Of a stretch of DNA of 64,000 nt, positions 32,248 through 41,105 are shown in pieces. This DNA comes from Eubacteriales bacterium (lineage in GTDB: Bacteria; Bacillota; Clostridia; Tissierellales; GPF-1), in assembly GCA_030625815.1 (NCBI GenBank), contig DAOUQF010000011.1, forward strand, positions 35,070-99,069, given 5' to 3'. The stretch's first letter is position 1; each line of letters opens with the position of its first letter. Below the pieces are notes generated by a model. That model was not told where the DNA came from. It did not search any database and worked only from the letters and a program-made list of their open reading frames with translations. A program made the position numbers and the translations under genes.

Positions 32248-33495
32248 TTATTCTTGATTTTCAACTTCCGTCTCAGCTTCTAGCGCCTCATCGATCACAA
32301 CAACCTCCATCTCATTGGGCAAAAGAGTCATCATCTCCCCGTCAACCAATAAAACGCCTTCAATGGGCACCTTGTAAACACCGGGAACAAATCCCTGAAG
32401 ATTGACATAGAGGCGAAGATCCCGCTGATTCAAATTCTGAATCACCGATTGCGATGCTTGAACCGTTACGACAATGGTGTGCGGATTGGTAAAGGCGCGC
32501 ATGCCTTCCTCCACTTGATAGAACTCGACGCGTTCACTCGGAACCTCAATCACCGTTTCTTCCAACGGTTCGATTTCAATCCGCGCAACGACACGATCTC
32601 CATTGGCAGTGTGAATGCCTTTCGGCAGGCTCAAAAGAACCTCTCTCTCTGTTGTTTGAGACAAGAGATCAATATCGACAGGCATCGTTTCAACCCGCTC
32701 CATCAAACGTATCTTGTCGGCATCCCCTTGAATCAAGATGGTATCCGGTATCAACTGAACCCCGGACAACGCATAGCCTTCCAATAAGGAACCGGCCAGT
32801 ATGACCTCGATTTGAACCTCTTTTGTCAGTTCGACAGCCGCGCTTACGCGCACCGTCGATGGCGCACGACTGACTCCCAGAACCTCAACGCCCGCCTCGT
32901 CCACAACCGAATAGGTGACGACGGATTGAAAATCGTTTTGTTTTCCTTCCACATCCACCCGCGCAACCGCATGGCTGACGGTTGCGACCATTTTGGACGG
33001 ACCTGCAATGGTAACCATTTCCGGTTCAATCACGGGCTTCAATGCACGGAACTGTGCGACCAGATCCCCTTGGAAATTCACCGTAACGGGAACCTGTTTC
33101 TCAACTACTGAATCCAAGACAAAATAAATCGTCTTCGGAGAATAATCTTGAATGGCAAAGGTGCTACCCTTGGCCACATCGACAGGAATTTGATACTCTC
33201 CCGAACCATAGCCCTTCAGATCCACTGATGCCAGTAGATCTTCCGCCTTTAATCCATACACATCGCTCTGGCGTCCGGAAACCTCCACATTAATCATTGC
33301 CGATGTGGGTTCCATCAGCATCACCTGATCGTTAGCCAGCAGCTCCTCATTCACAAAGGCAACAGGCACATTTGAGATGGTTGTCCGAACAATGGGATTT
33401 ACAATAATCATCATATAAAACCAGATCACAATCGCCAATAAAATAGAAACAATCAAATAGACTGTTCGTTTTTTATTATTCATTCCTTCGTTCAT
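32248..33495 (-). CDS. cdaR: YbbR-domain protein, CdaA regulator CdaR
   Basis: Membrane-anchored extracytoplasmic protein that modulates the diadenylate cyclase CdaA. The 415-aa protein has one N-terminal transmembrane helix (TVYLIVSILLAIVIWFYMMI, about 11-30) and then repeated YbbR domains, visible as recurring VPVTVNFQG / IQGDADKIRLMERVETMPVDI / VRVSAAVELTKEVQIEV patterns, about four copies. The C-terminus is acidic. The start ATG 33495 has GGAGG 7 nt upstream and overlaps the end of cdaA by 20 bp. It is followed by a perfect-stem terminator. Confidence 0.9.
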   Translation of the reverse strand: MNEGMNNKKRTVYLIVSILLAIVIWFYMMIIVNPIVRTTISNVPVAFVNEELLANDQVMLMEPTSAMINVEVSGRQSDVYGLKAEDLLASVDLKGYGSGEYQIPVDVAKGSTFAIQDYSPKTIYFVLDSVVEKQVPVTVNFQGDLVAQFRALKPVIEPEMVTIAGPSKMVATVSHAVARVDVEGKQNDFQSVVTYSVVDEAGVEVLGVSRAPSTVRVSAAVELTKEVQIEVILAGSLLEGYALSGVQLIPDTILIQGDADKIRLMERVETMPVDIDLLSQTTEREVLLSLPKGIHTANGDRVVARIEIEPLEETVIEVPSERVEFYQVEEGMRAFTNPHTIVVTVQASQSVIQNLNQRDLRLYVNLQGFVPGVYKVPIEGVLLVDGEMMTLLPNEMEVVVIDEALEAETEVENQE

Positions 33496-34339
33496 GCTGT
33501 TTCCTCCATTGAGTCACTTTCGAGAAGAAATCAACGCTCTCGCCGGAACTATAAACCCCTTCTTCCTTAAGAAATGTCGTCACTCTGGATTTCAATTGAT
33601 CCAGATCCAAATATCGAGTCATGCGGCCTTCTTTTGTCATGGAGATCGCACCGGTTTCTTCAGAAATCACAATGGTCATGGCATCGGAATTCTCCGAAAT
33701 TCCAAGGGCGGAACGATGACGCGTGCCCAGCTCTTTTGAAATCGCAGTATTCGAAGAAAGCGGTAGAATACAAGCGGCCGCAGTAATTCTCCCCTCCTCG
33801 ATTACAACCGCGCCATCATGCAGCGGCGTGTTCGGAATAAAAATATTAATCAAAAGCTCGCTGGTCACAATGGAGTCCAGCCGGGTTCCCGTATCGATCA
33901 CTTCATTGAGACCGGTTCTGCCCTTTACCACGATCAAGCCGCCAATTCGTTGCCTCGCCAAAGAAACCGTAGCTTCCGCAATTGCCGACACCAGAGAATC
34001 CAAGGTCTGCAATCCTCCTCGATCTACCGTAAAGAATTTTTTTGAGAATAAGTTGTTTCTTCCGATATATTCCAATGCCCGGCGCAGTTCCGGTTGGAAC
34101 ACTACGATAATAAAAACAAAAAATACCGTCATTGCCCGTTCCAGCAACCAATTCAGCATATAAAGCCGCGCGAGGCTCGAAAGCGGAACCAAAGCCAAAA
34201 TCACGGCAATTCCTTTGAACAGCTGCAACGCCCTTGTCCCTTCCAGCAACATCAAGGCTTTATAAATAATGAACGCAACGATCCCGATGTCGATCACATC
34301 GGTTATGCTGATATTCATAAAAATCTGTATATAATCCAT
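33476..34339 (-). CDS. cdaA: Diadenylate cyclase CdaA
   Basis: Synthesises the second messenger c-di-AMP from two ATP, controlling potassium/osmotic balance and cell wall homeostasis. The 287-aa protein has three N-terminal transmembrane helices and a DAC domain with the catalytic DGAVVIEEGRITAAACILPLS and GTRHRSALGISENSDAMTIVISEETG motifs. The start is ATG 34339 (MDYIQIF), 6 nt downstream of AAGGTGG; an adjacent ATG two codons earlier is too close to that site. A TACAAT -10 (34369-34374) lies about 30 bp upstream with no clear -35. Forms an operon with cdaR, as in most Bacillota, although glmM is not in view. Confidence 0.94.
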   Translation of the reverse strand: MDYIQIFMNISITDVIDIGIVAFIIYKALMLLEGTRALQLFKGIAVILALVPLSSLARLYMLNWLLERAMTVFFVFIIVVFQPELRRALEYIGRNNLFSKKFFTVDRGGLQTLDSLVSAIAEATVSLARQRIGGLIVVKGRTGLNEVIDTGTRLDSIVTSELLINIFIPNTPLHDGAVVIEEGRITAAACILPLSSNTAISKELGTRHRSALGISENSDAMTIVISEETGAISMTKEGRMTRYLDLDQLKSRVTTFLKEEGVYSSGESVDFFSKVTQWRKQHERRNE

Positions 34340-34395
34340 CGTCATCCCACCTTGTTTTTCTGTCTATATTGTACCATATTGCAAGGCCGCGCGAA

Positions 34396-35583
34396 TTACA
34401 CGTTCATTACGATTTCTGACAAATTTTGTGAATCCTGATCTCCAGGCACCTGCTCCTTGGTCCGTTCCCAAGATTGCTTTGTTTCCAAATCATCAGGCGA
34501 TGCAGGAACAATCCGATGGGTCCATTTCTCGCCGGTCCAATTTCTCTCCACATGGGTGGGCTGGGCACGCAACTCGGCAATCTCCGTTTCATCTGTCCAA
34601 GGATTTCTGGAAAGGGTCATCAAAAGCAAAACCCCATCCTCCGTAAACCGCCAATAGGCCGGCTTGCCGGCTCGCTCCCGCTGATTCGAAATGGCATTTC
34701 CCAAGGAATAGGCAATAAACTGACCATTTTCCCGCCATTCCATGGGTTGAATCACATGGGGATGAGAACCAATAATTGCATCGGCACCGGCGTCAAACCA
34801 TCGATCGGCCAGCTTTTTCTGTTGACTGCTTGGCTGTCGCTGGTATTCTTGTCCCCAATGAGGCAGAACAATCACAAAATCCACTTTGTCCTGAACCTGG
34901 CCGATCTCAGCTTCAATGCGAGCGCCGTCCCCGATCATGCGAATCAAATCGACTCGCTCTTCCGCGGTTAAATAAGACTCCAATCCATTCAAGCCATAGG
35001 TGCCGTTGATCATCGCGACCCGGATTCCCTTCACCTCGACAATCAAGACGGCCTCGTCCATTGCCATTTTCGTGCCGGTATGCTGAAATCCAAGATCATC
35101 CAGAACGGAAAGAGTGCGCAAGAGCCCCTGCTTTCCGCCGTCGACACTGTGGTTGTTGGCTGTCATCAAGACATCGAAACCGGCTGCTTTTATGGCCTGT
35201 GCGGCTTCGTCCGGGGTATTGAACTGAGGATATCCCCGATAGGGAATCCGCTCCCCTGAAAGGGTGGTTTCCAAATTCGCAACGGCCAGATCAACCCCCA
35301 ACACCATGGATTCAATGGCTGAAAACGAGTAGGAAAAATCATAGCCTCCGCCCTCGCTCCTTTTGGCGCCTTCAATCTGAGGCATGTGAAACATCATATC
35401 CCCCGTAAACAAGAATTTCGCTTCCTCCTGCCAATCCATTATATCCTGCATTTCCTCTACGCTCCATGACAAGGATATCGCAGAAAAAGGAAGCGCTTCC
35501 GCTTCCCCTGTTTCCTGAGCAAACCCGGTAAACCCGGGCATTATCAACAATACAACAATCAAAATCATTTCTATGCGCTTCAT
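34396..35583 (-). CDS. CapA-family metallophosphatase-like exported protein
   Basis: A 395-aa protein with an N-terminal signal peptide (hydrophobic LIVVLLIMPGFTGFAQE, about 7-22). The rest is a CapA/PGA_cap domain of the calcineurin-like superfamily, with FLFTGDMMFH, VDLAVANLETTLSG, VLMTANNHSVDGG, VDFVIVLPHWGQEY and IIGSHPHVIQPMEW. These supply the usual Asp/His/Asn metal-binding positions. CapA proteins take part in poly-gamma-glutamate or capsule export, but no capB/capC genes are adjacent, so the substrate is unknown. It is 4 bp after the DUF881 gene and probably belongs to the hydrolase-DUF881-CapA transcript. Confidence 0.85.
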   Translation of the reverse strand: MKRIEMILIVVLLIMPGFTGFAQETGEAEALPFSAISLSWSVEEMQDIMDWQEEAKFLFTGDMMFHMPQIEGAKRSEGGGYDFSYSFSAIESMVLGVDLAVANLETTLSGERIPYRGYPQFNTPDEAAQAIKAAGFDVLMTANNHSVDGGKQGLLRTLSVLDDLGFQHTGTKMAMDEAVLIVEVKGIRVAMINGTYGLNGLESYLTAEERVDLIRMIGDGARIEAEIGQVQDKVDFVIVLPHWGQEYQRQPSSQQKKLADRWFDAGADAIIGSHPHVIQPMEWRENGQFIAYSLGNAISNQRERAGKPAYWRFTEDGVLLLMTLSRNPWTDETEIAELRAQPTHVERNWTGEKWTHRIVPASPDDLETKQSWERTKEQVPGDQDSQNLSEIVMNV

Positions 35584-35587
35584 TTTC

Positions 35588-36322
35588 TCACTCCAATGCT
35601 TCTACGTATTCCGGCTCCGGCAAGCGATCGACCTTTGGCAATCGTATCTGGCCGCTCTCCAAGACAATGGTCAATCCGATGGAATCCCGCAGATAGCCCA
35701 GGGTGGATCCCTGAAAATCAATCCGCTCCATAATCTCTTCCGACGATCCGACCATGGTCAGGGTAATTGTGGTCAATCCGCTTCCGTCCAAATCGCAGAG
35801 CAGATTCTGATCCATAAGAAGACAGTCCTGATTGCCTCTCAAGGAAGAGTAATTGGTAAAACGAATTCCATTAATGGCAATTCCTTCTACATCCGCCTGA
35901 TTGATTTCACTGATCAGGCTAAGAATATATTCCGGATTATACACCAAAAAGGCCGTCGTTTCCCCCTGCACATAGGGCCGTTCCGGTTCAGTGATCCGGA
36001 TGGTCAACCCTTCTCCCTCAACCTCGCGGAGTCCCGCGGCTTTCTCTTCCGCTTCAATTTGATCCAGCAAGCCTTCCCGTTCAGAATCGACCATGGAGAT
36101 TCTGAATTTCTCTGTTTCAATCTCTTGATCAATGTCTGCAATCTCTTGATTCAATTGATCCAACTGCTCCTGCAAGTCCGCAATTTGCACTTCCAACCGT
36201 TGCACTTCCAGCTCCGAATCCGTCTCCGTATTTTCAGCCGTACGGCTCGTCCATCCCTGTACAACCAGGGCGGTCAACACCAAGGCAACAAAAAAGAGTT
36301 CCCATTTCTTATTTTTCATCAT
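35588..36322 (-). CDS. DUF881 membrane-anchored coiled-coil protein
   Basis: A 244-aa protein with an N-terminal transmembrane helix (WELFFVALVLTALVVQG), an Asp/Glu/Gln-rich coiled coil (about residues 35-85), and a C-terminal DUF881 domain. That domain starts at GEGLTIRITEPE, has ISEINQADVEGIAINGIRFTN in the middle and IDFQGSTLGYLRDSIGLTIVLESG at the end. DUF881 proteins often sit near division or sporulation loci in Bacillota, but the function is not established. The start overlaps the end of the hydrolase gene by 14 bp and the stop is 4 bp before the CapA gene. Confidence 0.82.
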   Translation of the reverse strand: MMKNKKWELFFVALVLTALVVQGWTSRTAENTETDSELEVQRLEVQIADLQEQLDQLNQEIADIDQEIETEKFRISMVDSEREGLLDQIEAEEKAAGLREVEGEGLTIRITEPERPYVQGETTAFLVYNPEYILSLISEINQADVEGIAINGIRFTNYSSLRGNQDCLLMDQNLLCDLDGSGLTTITLTMVGSSEEIMERIDFQGSTLGYLRDSIGLTIVLESGQIRLPKVDRLPEPEYVEALE

Positions 36323-37223
36323 ACTGCTTCATCCAATCGATCATCGCGCCCATCACCTCGTCGCGATTGATCTCATTTAATATTTCATGGCGTGCGCCAG
36401 AAAAGAGCTGCATGGAAACCGGCAAATTTTCCTCCCGATACTTGGATGCAACCGCCTGGATTCCCTGTCCAAATCCACCCACGGGATCCTGATCGCCAGA
36501 CATCAAACAAATGGGCAGGTTCTTCGGAATCCGAGCAATATTGGTTTTCGAATTGACCTCCAATAAGCCGCCTAATAAATCCCGATAGAATCGAGTGGTG
36601 CATATAAACCCGCACAAGGGATCCTGAATATACTTATTCACCTCTTCGTCGTCCCGGCTCAACCAGTCAAAGGGCGTTCGATTGGGCTCAAAGGCATGAT
36701 TATAAGAACCAAAGCTCAGTTTATCCATCAATGCATTGGGTTCAGCCGCCACAAAAGGCATTTGAACGGCTGCCAGCCCTTGCCCAAGGCGCCCCAACAC
36801 CCCGGGGTCTCCTGCTGTACCGGAGAGAATCACGCCCCTGTATCGCTCTCCAGCCTCTGCAATCAAGCTTCTCGACAAAAAGGAGCCCATGCTGTGGCCG
36901 ATCAAATAGACATCGTCTGAATTGAATTCCCCCTCCAGAAAACTGCGCACCTCCGAGAGATCTTCCACCACTCGATTCCATCCCCCCGCAGCGGGAAAAT
37001 CGCCCAGGGAATTTCCCCGTTTTCCGGTTTCGCCATGTCCTCGGTGATCATTTGCGATCACCGTATATCCAGAGCGGTTCAAGGCTTCGGCAAACCGTTC
37101 ATATCGGCCGGCGTGCTCCGCCATGCCATGAACCAACTGCACCGCTGCCTTGGGATTCTCACTCTCCCAAATTCGTATGTAAAGATCGGTTCCATCCGAC
37201 ATCTTCAACCATTCTGTACGCAT
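36309..37223 (-). CDS. Alpha/beta hydrolase, monoacylglycerol lipase-like
   Basis: A 304-aa soluble serine hydrolase of the lysophospholipase/monoglyceride lipase family. Visible are AVQLVHGMAEHAGRYERFAEAL (oxyanion region), VIANDHRGHGETG, the nucleophile elbow VYLIGHSMGSFLSRSLI, the acid in ICLMSGDQDPVGGFGQG and the catalytic His in QLFSGARHEILNE. There is no signal peptide. The likely role is hydrolysis of monoglycerides or lysophospholipids in the cytosol. The ATG at 37223 has GGGAGG upstream. A terminator hairpin lies 13 bp before the ribosome-binding site, and its loop contains a TATAAT in the right orientation that could serve as a promoter element. Confidence 0.87.
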   Translation of the reverse strand: MRTEWLKMSDGTDLYIRIWESENPKAAVQLVHGMAEHAGRYERFAEALNRSGYTVIANDHRGHGETGKRGNSLGDFPAAGGWNRVVEDLSEVRSFLEGEFNSDDVYLIGHSMGSFLSRSLIAEAGERYRGVILSGTAGDPGVLGRLGQGLAAVQMPFVAAEPNALMDKLSFGSYNHAFEPNRTPFDWLSRDDEEVNKYIQDPLCGFICTTRFYRDLLGGLLEVNSKTNIARIPKNLPICLMSGDQDPVGGFGQGIQAVASKYREENLPVSMQLFSGARHEILNEINRDEVMGAMIDWMKQYDEK

Positions 37224-37235
37224 TGTATCCTCCCA

Positions 37236-37272
37236 AAAAAAAGACTTCCAGTATTATTATACTAGAAGTCTT
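37236..37272 (-). terminator. Terminator after the GlpA-like cluster
   Basis: AAGACTTCCAGTAT (37241-37254) pairs with ATACTAGAAGTCTT (37259-37272) with one mismatch and T runs on both sides, just after the DUF1667 stop at 37287. Confidence 0.85.
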
Positions 37273-37286
37273 TTTAAAAAACCATC

Positions 37287-37637
37287 CTATGCATTTCGAG
37301 TTGCAATTACATCGACGCCGGTATCCCGCACGTTCGCGATCACCACGTCCCCCACTTGAACCGGGGCTTTCATCATCACGGCCGACAGATCCTCCATCAC
37401 TTCAAAGATCAGCTCCTTCGGAACCGCCGCCTGCGTCTTGACAGAAATCACGGGATAACTCCCGCCGTCAACGGCAACCGTGGAGGTAATGACACGCTTT
37501 GGCGCAATCATCTCTTCGATGGCATATTTTTTCCCTCGCTGACATTTATTCCCGGAAACCGCAAAGCTTTCTCCCTCCGGTTCCAGAGTCAAATGACATC
37601 CCAATGGACATACAATACAAGTCATTTCCTTTGACAT
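37287..37637 (-). CDS. DUF1667 small Fe-S-type protein
   Basis: A 116-aa protein with CIVCPLGCHLTLE at the N-terminus and GNKCQRGKKYAIEEM, giving four cysteines in the conserved DUF1667 arrangement likely to bind a metal or iron-sulfur centre. A compact C-terminal domain (APVQVGDVVIANVRDTGVDVIATRN) follows. DUF1667 proteins are almost always encoded next to the two flavoproteins upstream here and probably act as the electron-transfer third subunit of that complex. It lies 2 bp after the FAD/NAD oxidoreductase gene. Confidence 0.87.
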   Translation of the reverse strand: MSKEMTCIVCPLGCHLTLEPEGESFAVSGNKCQRGKKYAIEEMIAPKRVITSTVAVDGGSYPVISVKTQAAVPKELIFEVMEDLSAVMMKAPVQVGDVVIANVRDTGVDVIATRNA

Positions 37638-37639
37638 CT

Positions 37640-38896
37640 CTATACCTCCTCCACAACGAAGCGGATTTCTCCGTCCGCCAGATTCGACAATATATCTTTT
37701 TTAATCTTGAAATTCACCATTTCAGCCGGCAGGAATTTTCGTTCCTTTTTTTCCGCAACCAAGGTGTCACCCAGATAGGCGCGAACAATATGACGGTCAT
37801 AGACGCTTCGGACACGCATATAGAAGGTCACTTGATCATCCACATTGGACATGTTTACGGTTTGCGGCACCACATAGCCGATGCCCTCGCCGTTTGCCGT
37901 TGAGAAGTTGCTTGTTGTTTCCAACTCCCCCTTCAGGTATTTCGCGACGCCTCGTCCGCTCAGGACGCCTTCTTCGCTGACGAAATCCACCAGGTCATGC
38001 ACATGCACCACATTCCCACAGGCAAAAACGCCTTCCATTTCCGTTTGGCGAAGTTCGCCGACTTTCGGTCCGCTCGTACGAGGATCCACTGCGATCCCAG
38101 CGTTCTGCGTGATCTCATTCTCCGGAATCAGCCCCACACTCAACAAAACTGTGTCGCAATCGATTCGCCGATACGTTTCCGGGATTGGTCGCAGGTTCTC
38201 ATCGACCTTCGCGATGGTTACGCCTTCCACCCTGGATTTCCCATGCACCTTCACAATGGTATGGGAAAGCATCAATGGAATCTCGTAATCGTCCAGGCAT
38301 TGTACGATATTTCGAGTCAGACCGTTGGAATACGGCATCAGTTCACAGACCGCTTCAACTTTCGCACCTTCAAACGTCATTCGGCGCGCCATAATCAATC
38401 CGATGTCTCCAGATCCCAAAATCACAACGCGTTTTCCAGGCATGTAGCCTTCCATATTAATGAAGCGCTGCGCCGTTCCGGCTGTAAAAACGCCAGCGGG
38501 ACGATCACCCTGCAATTGAATGGCGCCGCGGGTTCGCTCACGACATCCCATGGAAAAGACAACCGCTTCCGCTTCGATTTCCATATATCCGCGCTCAGCG
38601 CTAATGGCGCGTACCACCTTCTCCTCTGAGATTTCCAAAACCATGGTGTCGGTCAGGGTCTCAATGGTCGTATCCTTCAATAGATCGATATAGCGCAGAC
38701 TGTACTCGGGGCCCGTCAGTTCCTCTTTAAATCGATGCAGTCCAAAACCGTTGTGGATACACTGATTCAGAATGCCGCCCAATTCCTTGTCCCGCTCCAG
38801 GATCAAAATCTTGCGAACGCCTTGTTCGTATGCTTCAACGGCCGCAGACAGCCCGGCAGGACCCCCGCCAACAACTACCAATTCATATTTAAGCAT
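37640..38896 (-). CDS. NAD(FAD)-dependent oxidoreductase of the GlpA-like complex
   Basis: A 418-aa pyridine nucleotide-disulfide-type flavoprotein. FAD-binding VVVGGGPAGLSAAVEAYEQG is at the N-terminus, GGILNQCIHNGFGLHRFKEELTGPEY follows, then VFSMGCRERTRGAIQLQGDRPAGVFTAGTAQRFIN and a second dinucleotide fold VVILGSGDIGLIMARRMTFEGA. GVFACGNVVHVHDLVDFVSEEG closes the FAD domain. ATG 38896 is chosen because AGGTGGG lies 5 nt upstream; a GTG three codons earlier overlaps that site. The start overlaps the GlpA-like gene by 8 bp. It probably couples glycerol-3-phosphate (or another 2-hydroxyacid/alcohol) oxidation by its neighbour to NAD. Confidence 0.88.
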   Translation of the reverse strand: MLKYELVVVGGGPAGLSAAVEAYEQGVRKILILERDKELGGILNQCIHNGFGLHRFKEELTGPEYSLRYIDLLKDTTIETLTDTMVLEISEEKVVRAISAERGYMEIEAEAVVFSMGCRERTRGAIQLQGDRPAGVFTAGTAQRFINMEGYMPGKRVVILGSGDIGLIMARRMTFEGAKVEAVCELMPYSNGLTRNIVQCLDDYEIPLMLSHTIVKVHGKSRVEGVTIAKVDENLRPIPETYRRIDCDTVLLSVGLIPENEITQNAGIAVDPRTSGPKVGELRQTEMEGVFACGNVVHVHDLVDFVSEEGVLSGRGVAKYLKGELETTSNFSTANGEGIGYVVPQTVNMSNVDDQVTFYMRVRSVYDRHIVRAYLGDTLVAEKKERKFLPAEMVNFKIKKDILSNLADGEIRFVVEEV

Positions 38897-40346
38897 CTTT
38901 CCCACCTCTTTCCAATGCGTCTTTTGACCTCTTTGTCAACAGGTAAGATCCCTCTCCCTGCTTCACAATCTCTTCCATGGACAACCCAGTTTCCCGCGAG
39001 ATGATTTCCATCACGCGCGGCGCACAGAATCCGCCTTGACATCGCCCCATACCCGCTCGGGTTCGTCGCTTCACCGCATCCACCGAGGTGATCGGCAGAC
39101 CGCGATGAATCGCGTCCACAATCTCGCCTTCCGAGATGGATTCGCAACGGCAGATCACGCGGCCATATGCCGGTTCTTCTGCGATGAGATTCTGCAATTC
39201 TTCTCCGGACAACTCCGCAATTCGCTGATAGGGCTTTCGTGTTGGATCGAAGTTGGGATCCGCAGTCAACTCCGCGCCCATCTCCTTCAACAAATCCGCC
39301 ACATGAACCGCAATGGCAGGGGCTGAAGTCAGGCCTGGCGACTCAATACCGGCTACATTCACAAATCCTTTGACAGCGGTTTCGCCGATAATGAAATCGT
39401 GGCGATCGCTGCTGGCTCGGTTGCCAGCGAAAGAACGAATGACTTTTCGCGTATTGATGGCGTCCACACTCTTACTTCCCGCTTTCAAGATTTTCGAAAT
39501 CACATCTTGTGTTGTGGAGACATCGCTTTTCTCATCGATATAATCGGAGTTTGGTCCCACCAGGATATTGTGGTGAACCGTCGGTGCGACCAAAACGCCT
39601 TTGGTTCCATTCTCCGGCGCCTGGAAGACGACCGTATCTGTCAAAAAGGACTGATCCTTATCCAAAAGCACGTACTGCCCTTGCTTGGGATTGATTTTGA
39701 AGTCATCTTGGCCAATCATCGCCGAGATGCGATCCGCGTACAATCCAGCGGCATTGATGACAACCTTCGCTTCGATCGGTCCTTGATTTGTATGAAGCAC
39801 GAAATGATCTTCGACCTTCTCAATGCCTCTGACTTCTGTATGGAAGGTGAATTCGACGCCGTTTTTCGCTGCATTTTCTGCCAAAGCAACCGCCAACTCG
39901 TAAGGAGAGGTAACGCCGGCCGTCGTGCATAGAAGCGCCTTTGTAATATTCTTGCTCAAATGCGGCTCCATTTCTCTCACTTGATCGCCGGAAATGATTG
40001 TAAGTCCCCTCGCACCGTTCTTGATACCGTTTTCCAAAAGGTGATGCAATTCCTGTTCTTGGGTCTCATTAAATGCAACGACAAAAGATCCTGTTTGACG
40101 AAAACCAAAATGAAGCTCCTCTTCCAGTTGCGGATACATGGCATTTCCTTTTGCGCTGAAAAATCCTTTTAGGCTTCCATGCTTCGCGTCATACCCGCCG
40201 TGAACAATACCGCTATTCGCTTTTGTTGTTTCTGTACCTACGTCTTCGTTCTTTTCAACCAGACGCACCTGCAATTGGTAACGAGACAATTCACGTGAAA
40301 TCGCTGTCCCAATCACGCCACCACCGATGATACATACATCTAACAT
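38889..40346 (-). CDS. FAD-dependent oxidoreductase, GlpA-like with BFD-type Fe-S domain
   Basis: A 485-aa flavoprotein of the anaerobic glycerol-3-phosphate dehydrogenase/DAO family. The N-terminus MLDVCIIGGGVIGTAISREL binds FAD; NSGIVHGGYDAKHGSLKGFF and VINAAGLYADRISAMIG are family hallmarks. The C-terminus carries a BFD-like [2Fe-2S] domain with VICRCESISEGEIVDAIHRG and GMGRCQGGFCAPRVMEII. With the two following genes it forms the three-gene GlpA-type complex common in Clostridia and Thermotogae. glpK and glpF are not adjacent, so the substrate is not certain. ATG 40346 has AGGAGG 7 nt upstream. Expression is probably controlled by a terminator in the leader. Confidence 0.88.
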   Translation of the reverse strand: MLDVCIIGGGVIGTAISRELSRYQLQVRLVEKNEDVGTETTKANSGIVHGGYDAKHGSLKGFFSAKGNAMYPQLEEELHFGFRQTGSFVVAFNETQEQELHHLLENGIKNGARGLTIISGDQVREMEPHLSKNITKALLCTTAGVTSPYELAVALAENAAKNGVEFTFHTEVRGIEKVEDHFVLHTNQGPIEAKVVINAAGLYADRISAMIGQDDFKINPKQGQYVLLDKDQSFLTDTVVFQAPENGTKGVLVAPTVHHNILVGPNSDYIDEKSDVSTTQDVISKILKAGSKSVDAINTRKVIRSFAGNRASSDRHDFIIGETAVKGFVNVAGIESPGLTSAPAIAVHVADLLKEMGAELTADPNFDPTRKPYQRIAELSGEELQNLIAEEPAYGRVICRCESISEGEIVDAIHRGLPITSVDAVKRRTRAGMGRCQGGFCAPRVMEIISRETGLSMEEIVKQGEGSYLLTKRSKDALERGGKDA

Positions 40347-40370
40347 TTGAATTCCTCCTATTTGCTTCAA

Positions 40371-40419
40371 CAAAAAAAGCTACACAGAAATACCCCTCAA
40401 AAGGGCTTTCGTGCAGCTT
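40371..40419 (-). promoter_or_regulatory. Leader terminator/attenuator upstream of the GlpA-like operon
   Basis: In the leader transcript AAGCTGCACGAAA pairs imperfectly with TTTCTGTGTAGCTT around an inner CCC-TTTTGA-GGG hairpin, followed by seven T, 23 nt before the start codon. An upstream AAGCTT and AGAAGAT repeat offer alternative pairings. It lies between promoter and gene, so premature termination is expected unless relieved. Antitermination by a GlpP-like protein is one possibility; no known riboswitch class was recognised. Confidence 0.65.
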
Positions 40420-40452
40420 CTCATCTTCTCAAGCTTATTTTCAATTACCGAC

Positions 40453-40481
40453 AGTATAACATATTTATTAATTCTGCGCAA
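40453..40481 (-). promoter_or_regulatory. Promoter of the GlpA-like operon
   Basis: Minus strand TTGCGC (40476-40481), 17-bp spacer, TATACT (40453-40458). The transcript would start near 40446 and carry a leader of about 100 nt. Confidence 0.7.
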
Positions 40482-40486
40482 GGAAT

Positions 40487-40515
40487 TTGTATTTGCCCTT
40501 TCGATGAATTACAAT
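40487..40515 (+). promoter_or_regulatory. Promoter of the signal peptidase gene
   Basis: TTGTAT (40487-40492), 17-bp spacer, TACAAT (40510-40515), 31 bp ahead of the ATG and back to back with the GlpA-like operon promoter. Confidence 0.65.
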
Positions 40516-40546
40516 AAGAACAGGATTTCATCTTAAGGAGGTACAC

Positions 40547-41104
40547 ATGAAACAATGGCTTAAATCCTTTGCAAAAGAGTACGGGGTATTCATCCTTGTG
40601 ATGGTGTTGTTCTTTGGCTTTTTTGCCCCCCTCACCACAATTGGATCATCCATGAACGAAACCTTGATTGACGGCGATATTTTGATGCTGCGGCGAACGC
40701 AAAACGTGGAACGCGGTGACATTGTTCAATTTCAATCCAACATAAAAATCGATGAATATCATCTAAGCCAGCTCAATTGGTTTCAACGCTTAACGGTTGG
40801 CGAAAATATGAATCTGGTAAAACGCGTCATTGCGCTTCCAGGAGAACACGTGGAAATGATCCAAGGAGAGGTCTTCATCAACGGCAACAAACTTGAAGAA
40901 GCCTATATCTCCCACAAAGCGACAGAGATCTATCTCGACTTCGGCGTCGTTCCCGATGATACTCTTCTCGTCCTCGGAGACAATCGGCCCGTATCCAAGG
41001 ATAGCCGCAGCAAGGATGTCGGATTTATCGATCAGGATTCCGTCAAGGGACGGATCACCTTCCGCTTCTGGCCCATCTCGCGGATCGGGAATGTTCACTC
41101 TTAA
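40547..41104 (+). CDS. lepB: Signal peptidase I
   Basis: Type I signal peptidase that cleaves signal peptides of exported proteins at the outer face of the membrane. The 185-aa protein has one N-terminal transmembrane helix (about 13-28). The catalytic Ser35 is in TIGSSMNETLIDGD and the catalytic Lys92 in NLVKRVIALPGEHVEM. The box VLGDNRPVSKDSRSKDVGFI and a C-terminal VKGRITFRFWPISRIG follow. The ATG has AAGGAGGT 6 nt upstream. It is monocistronic with its own promoter and terminator. Confidence 0.93.
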   Translation: MKQWLKSFAKEYGVFILVMVLFFGFFAPLTTIGSSMNETLIDGDILMLRRTQNVERGDIVQFQSNIKIDEYHLSQLNWFQRLTVGENMNLVKRVIALPGEHVEMIQGEVFINGNKLEEAYISHKATEIYLDFGVVPDDTLLVLGDNRPVSKDSRSKDVGFIDQDSVKGRITFRFWPISRIGNVHS

Positions 41105-41105
41105 C

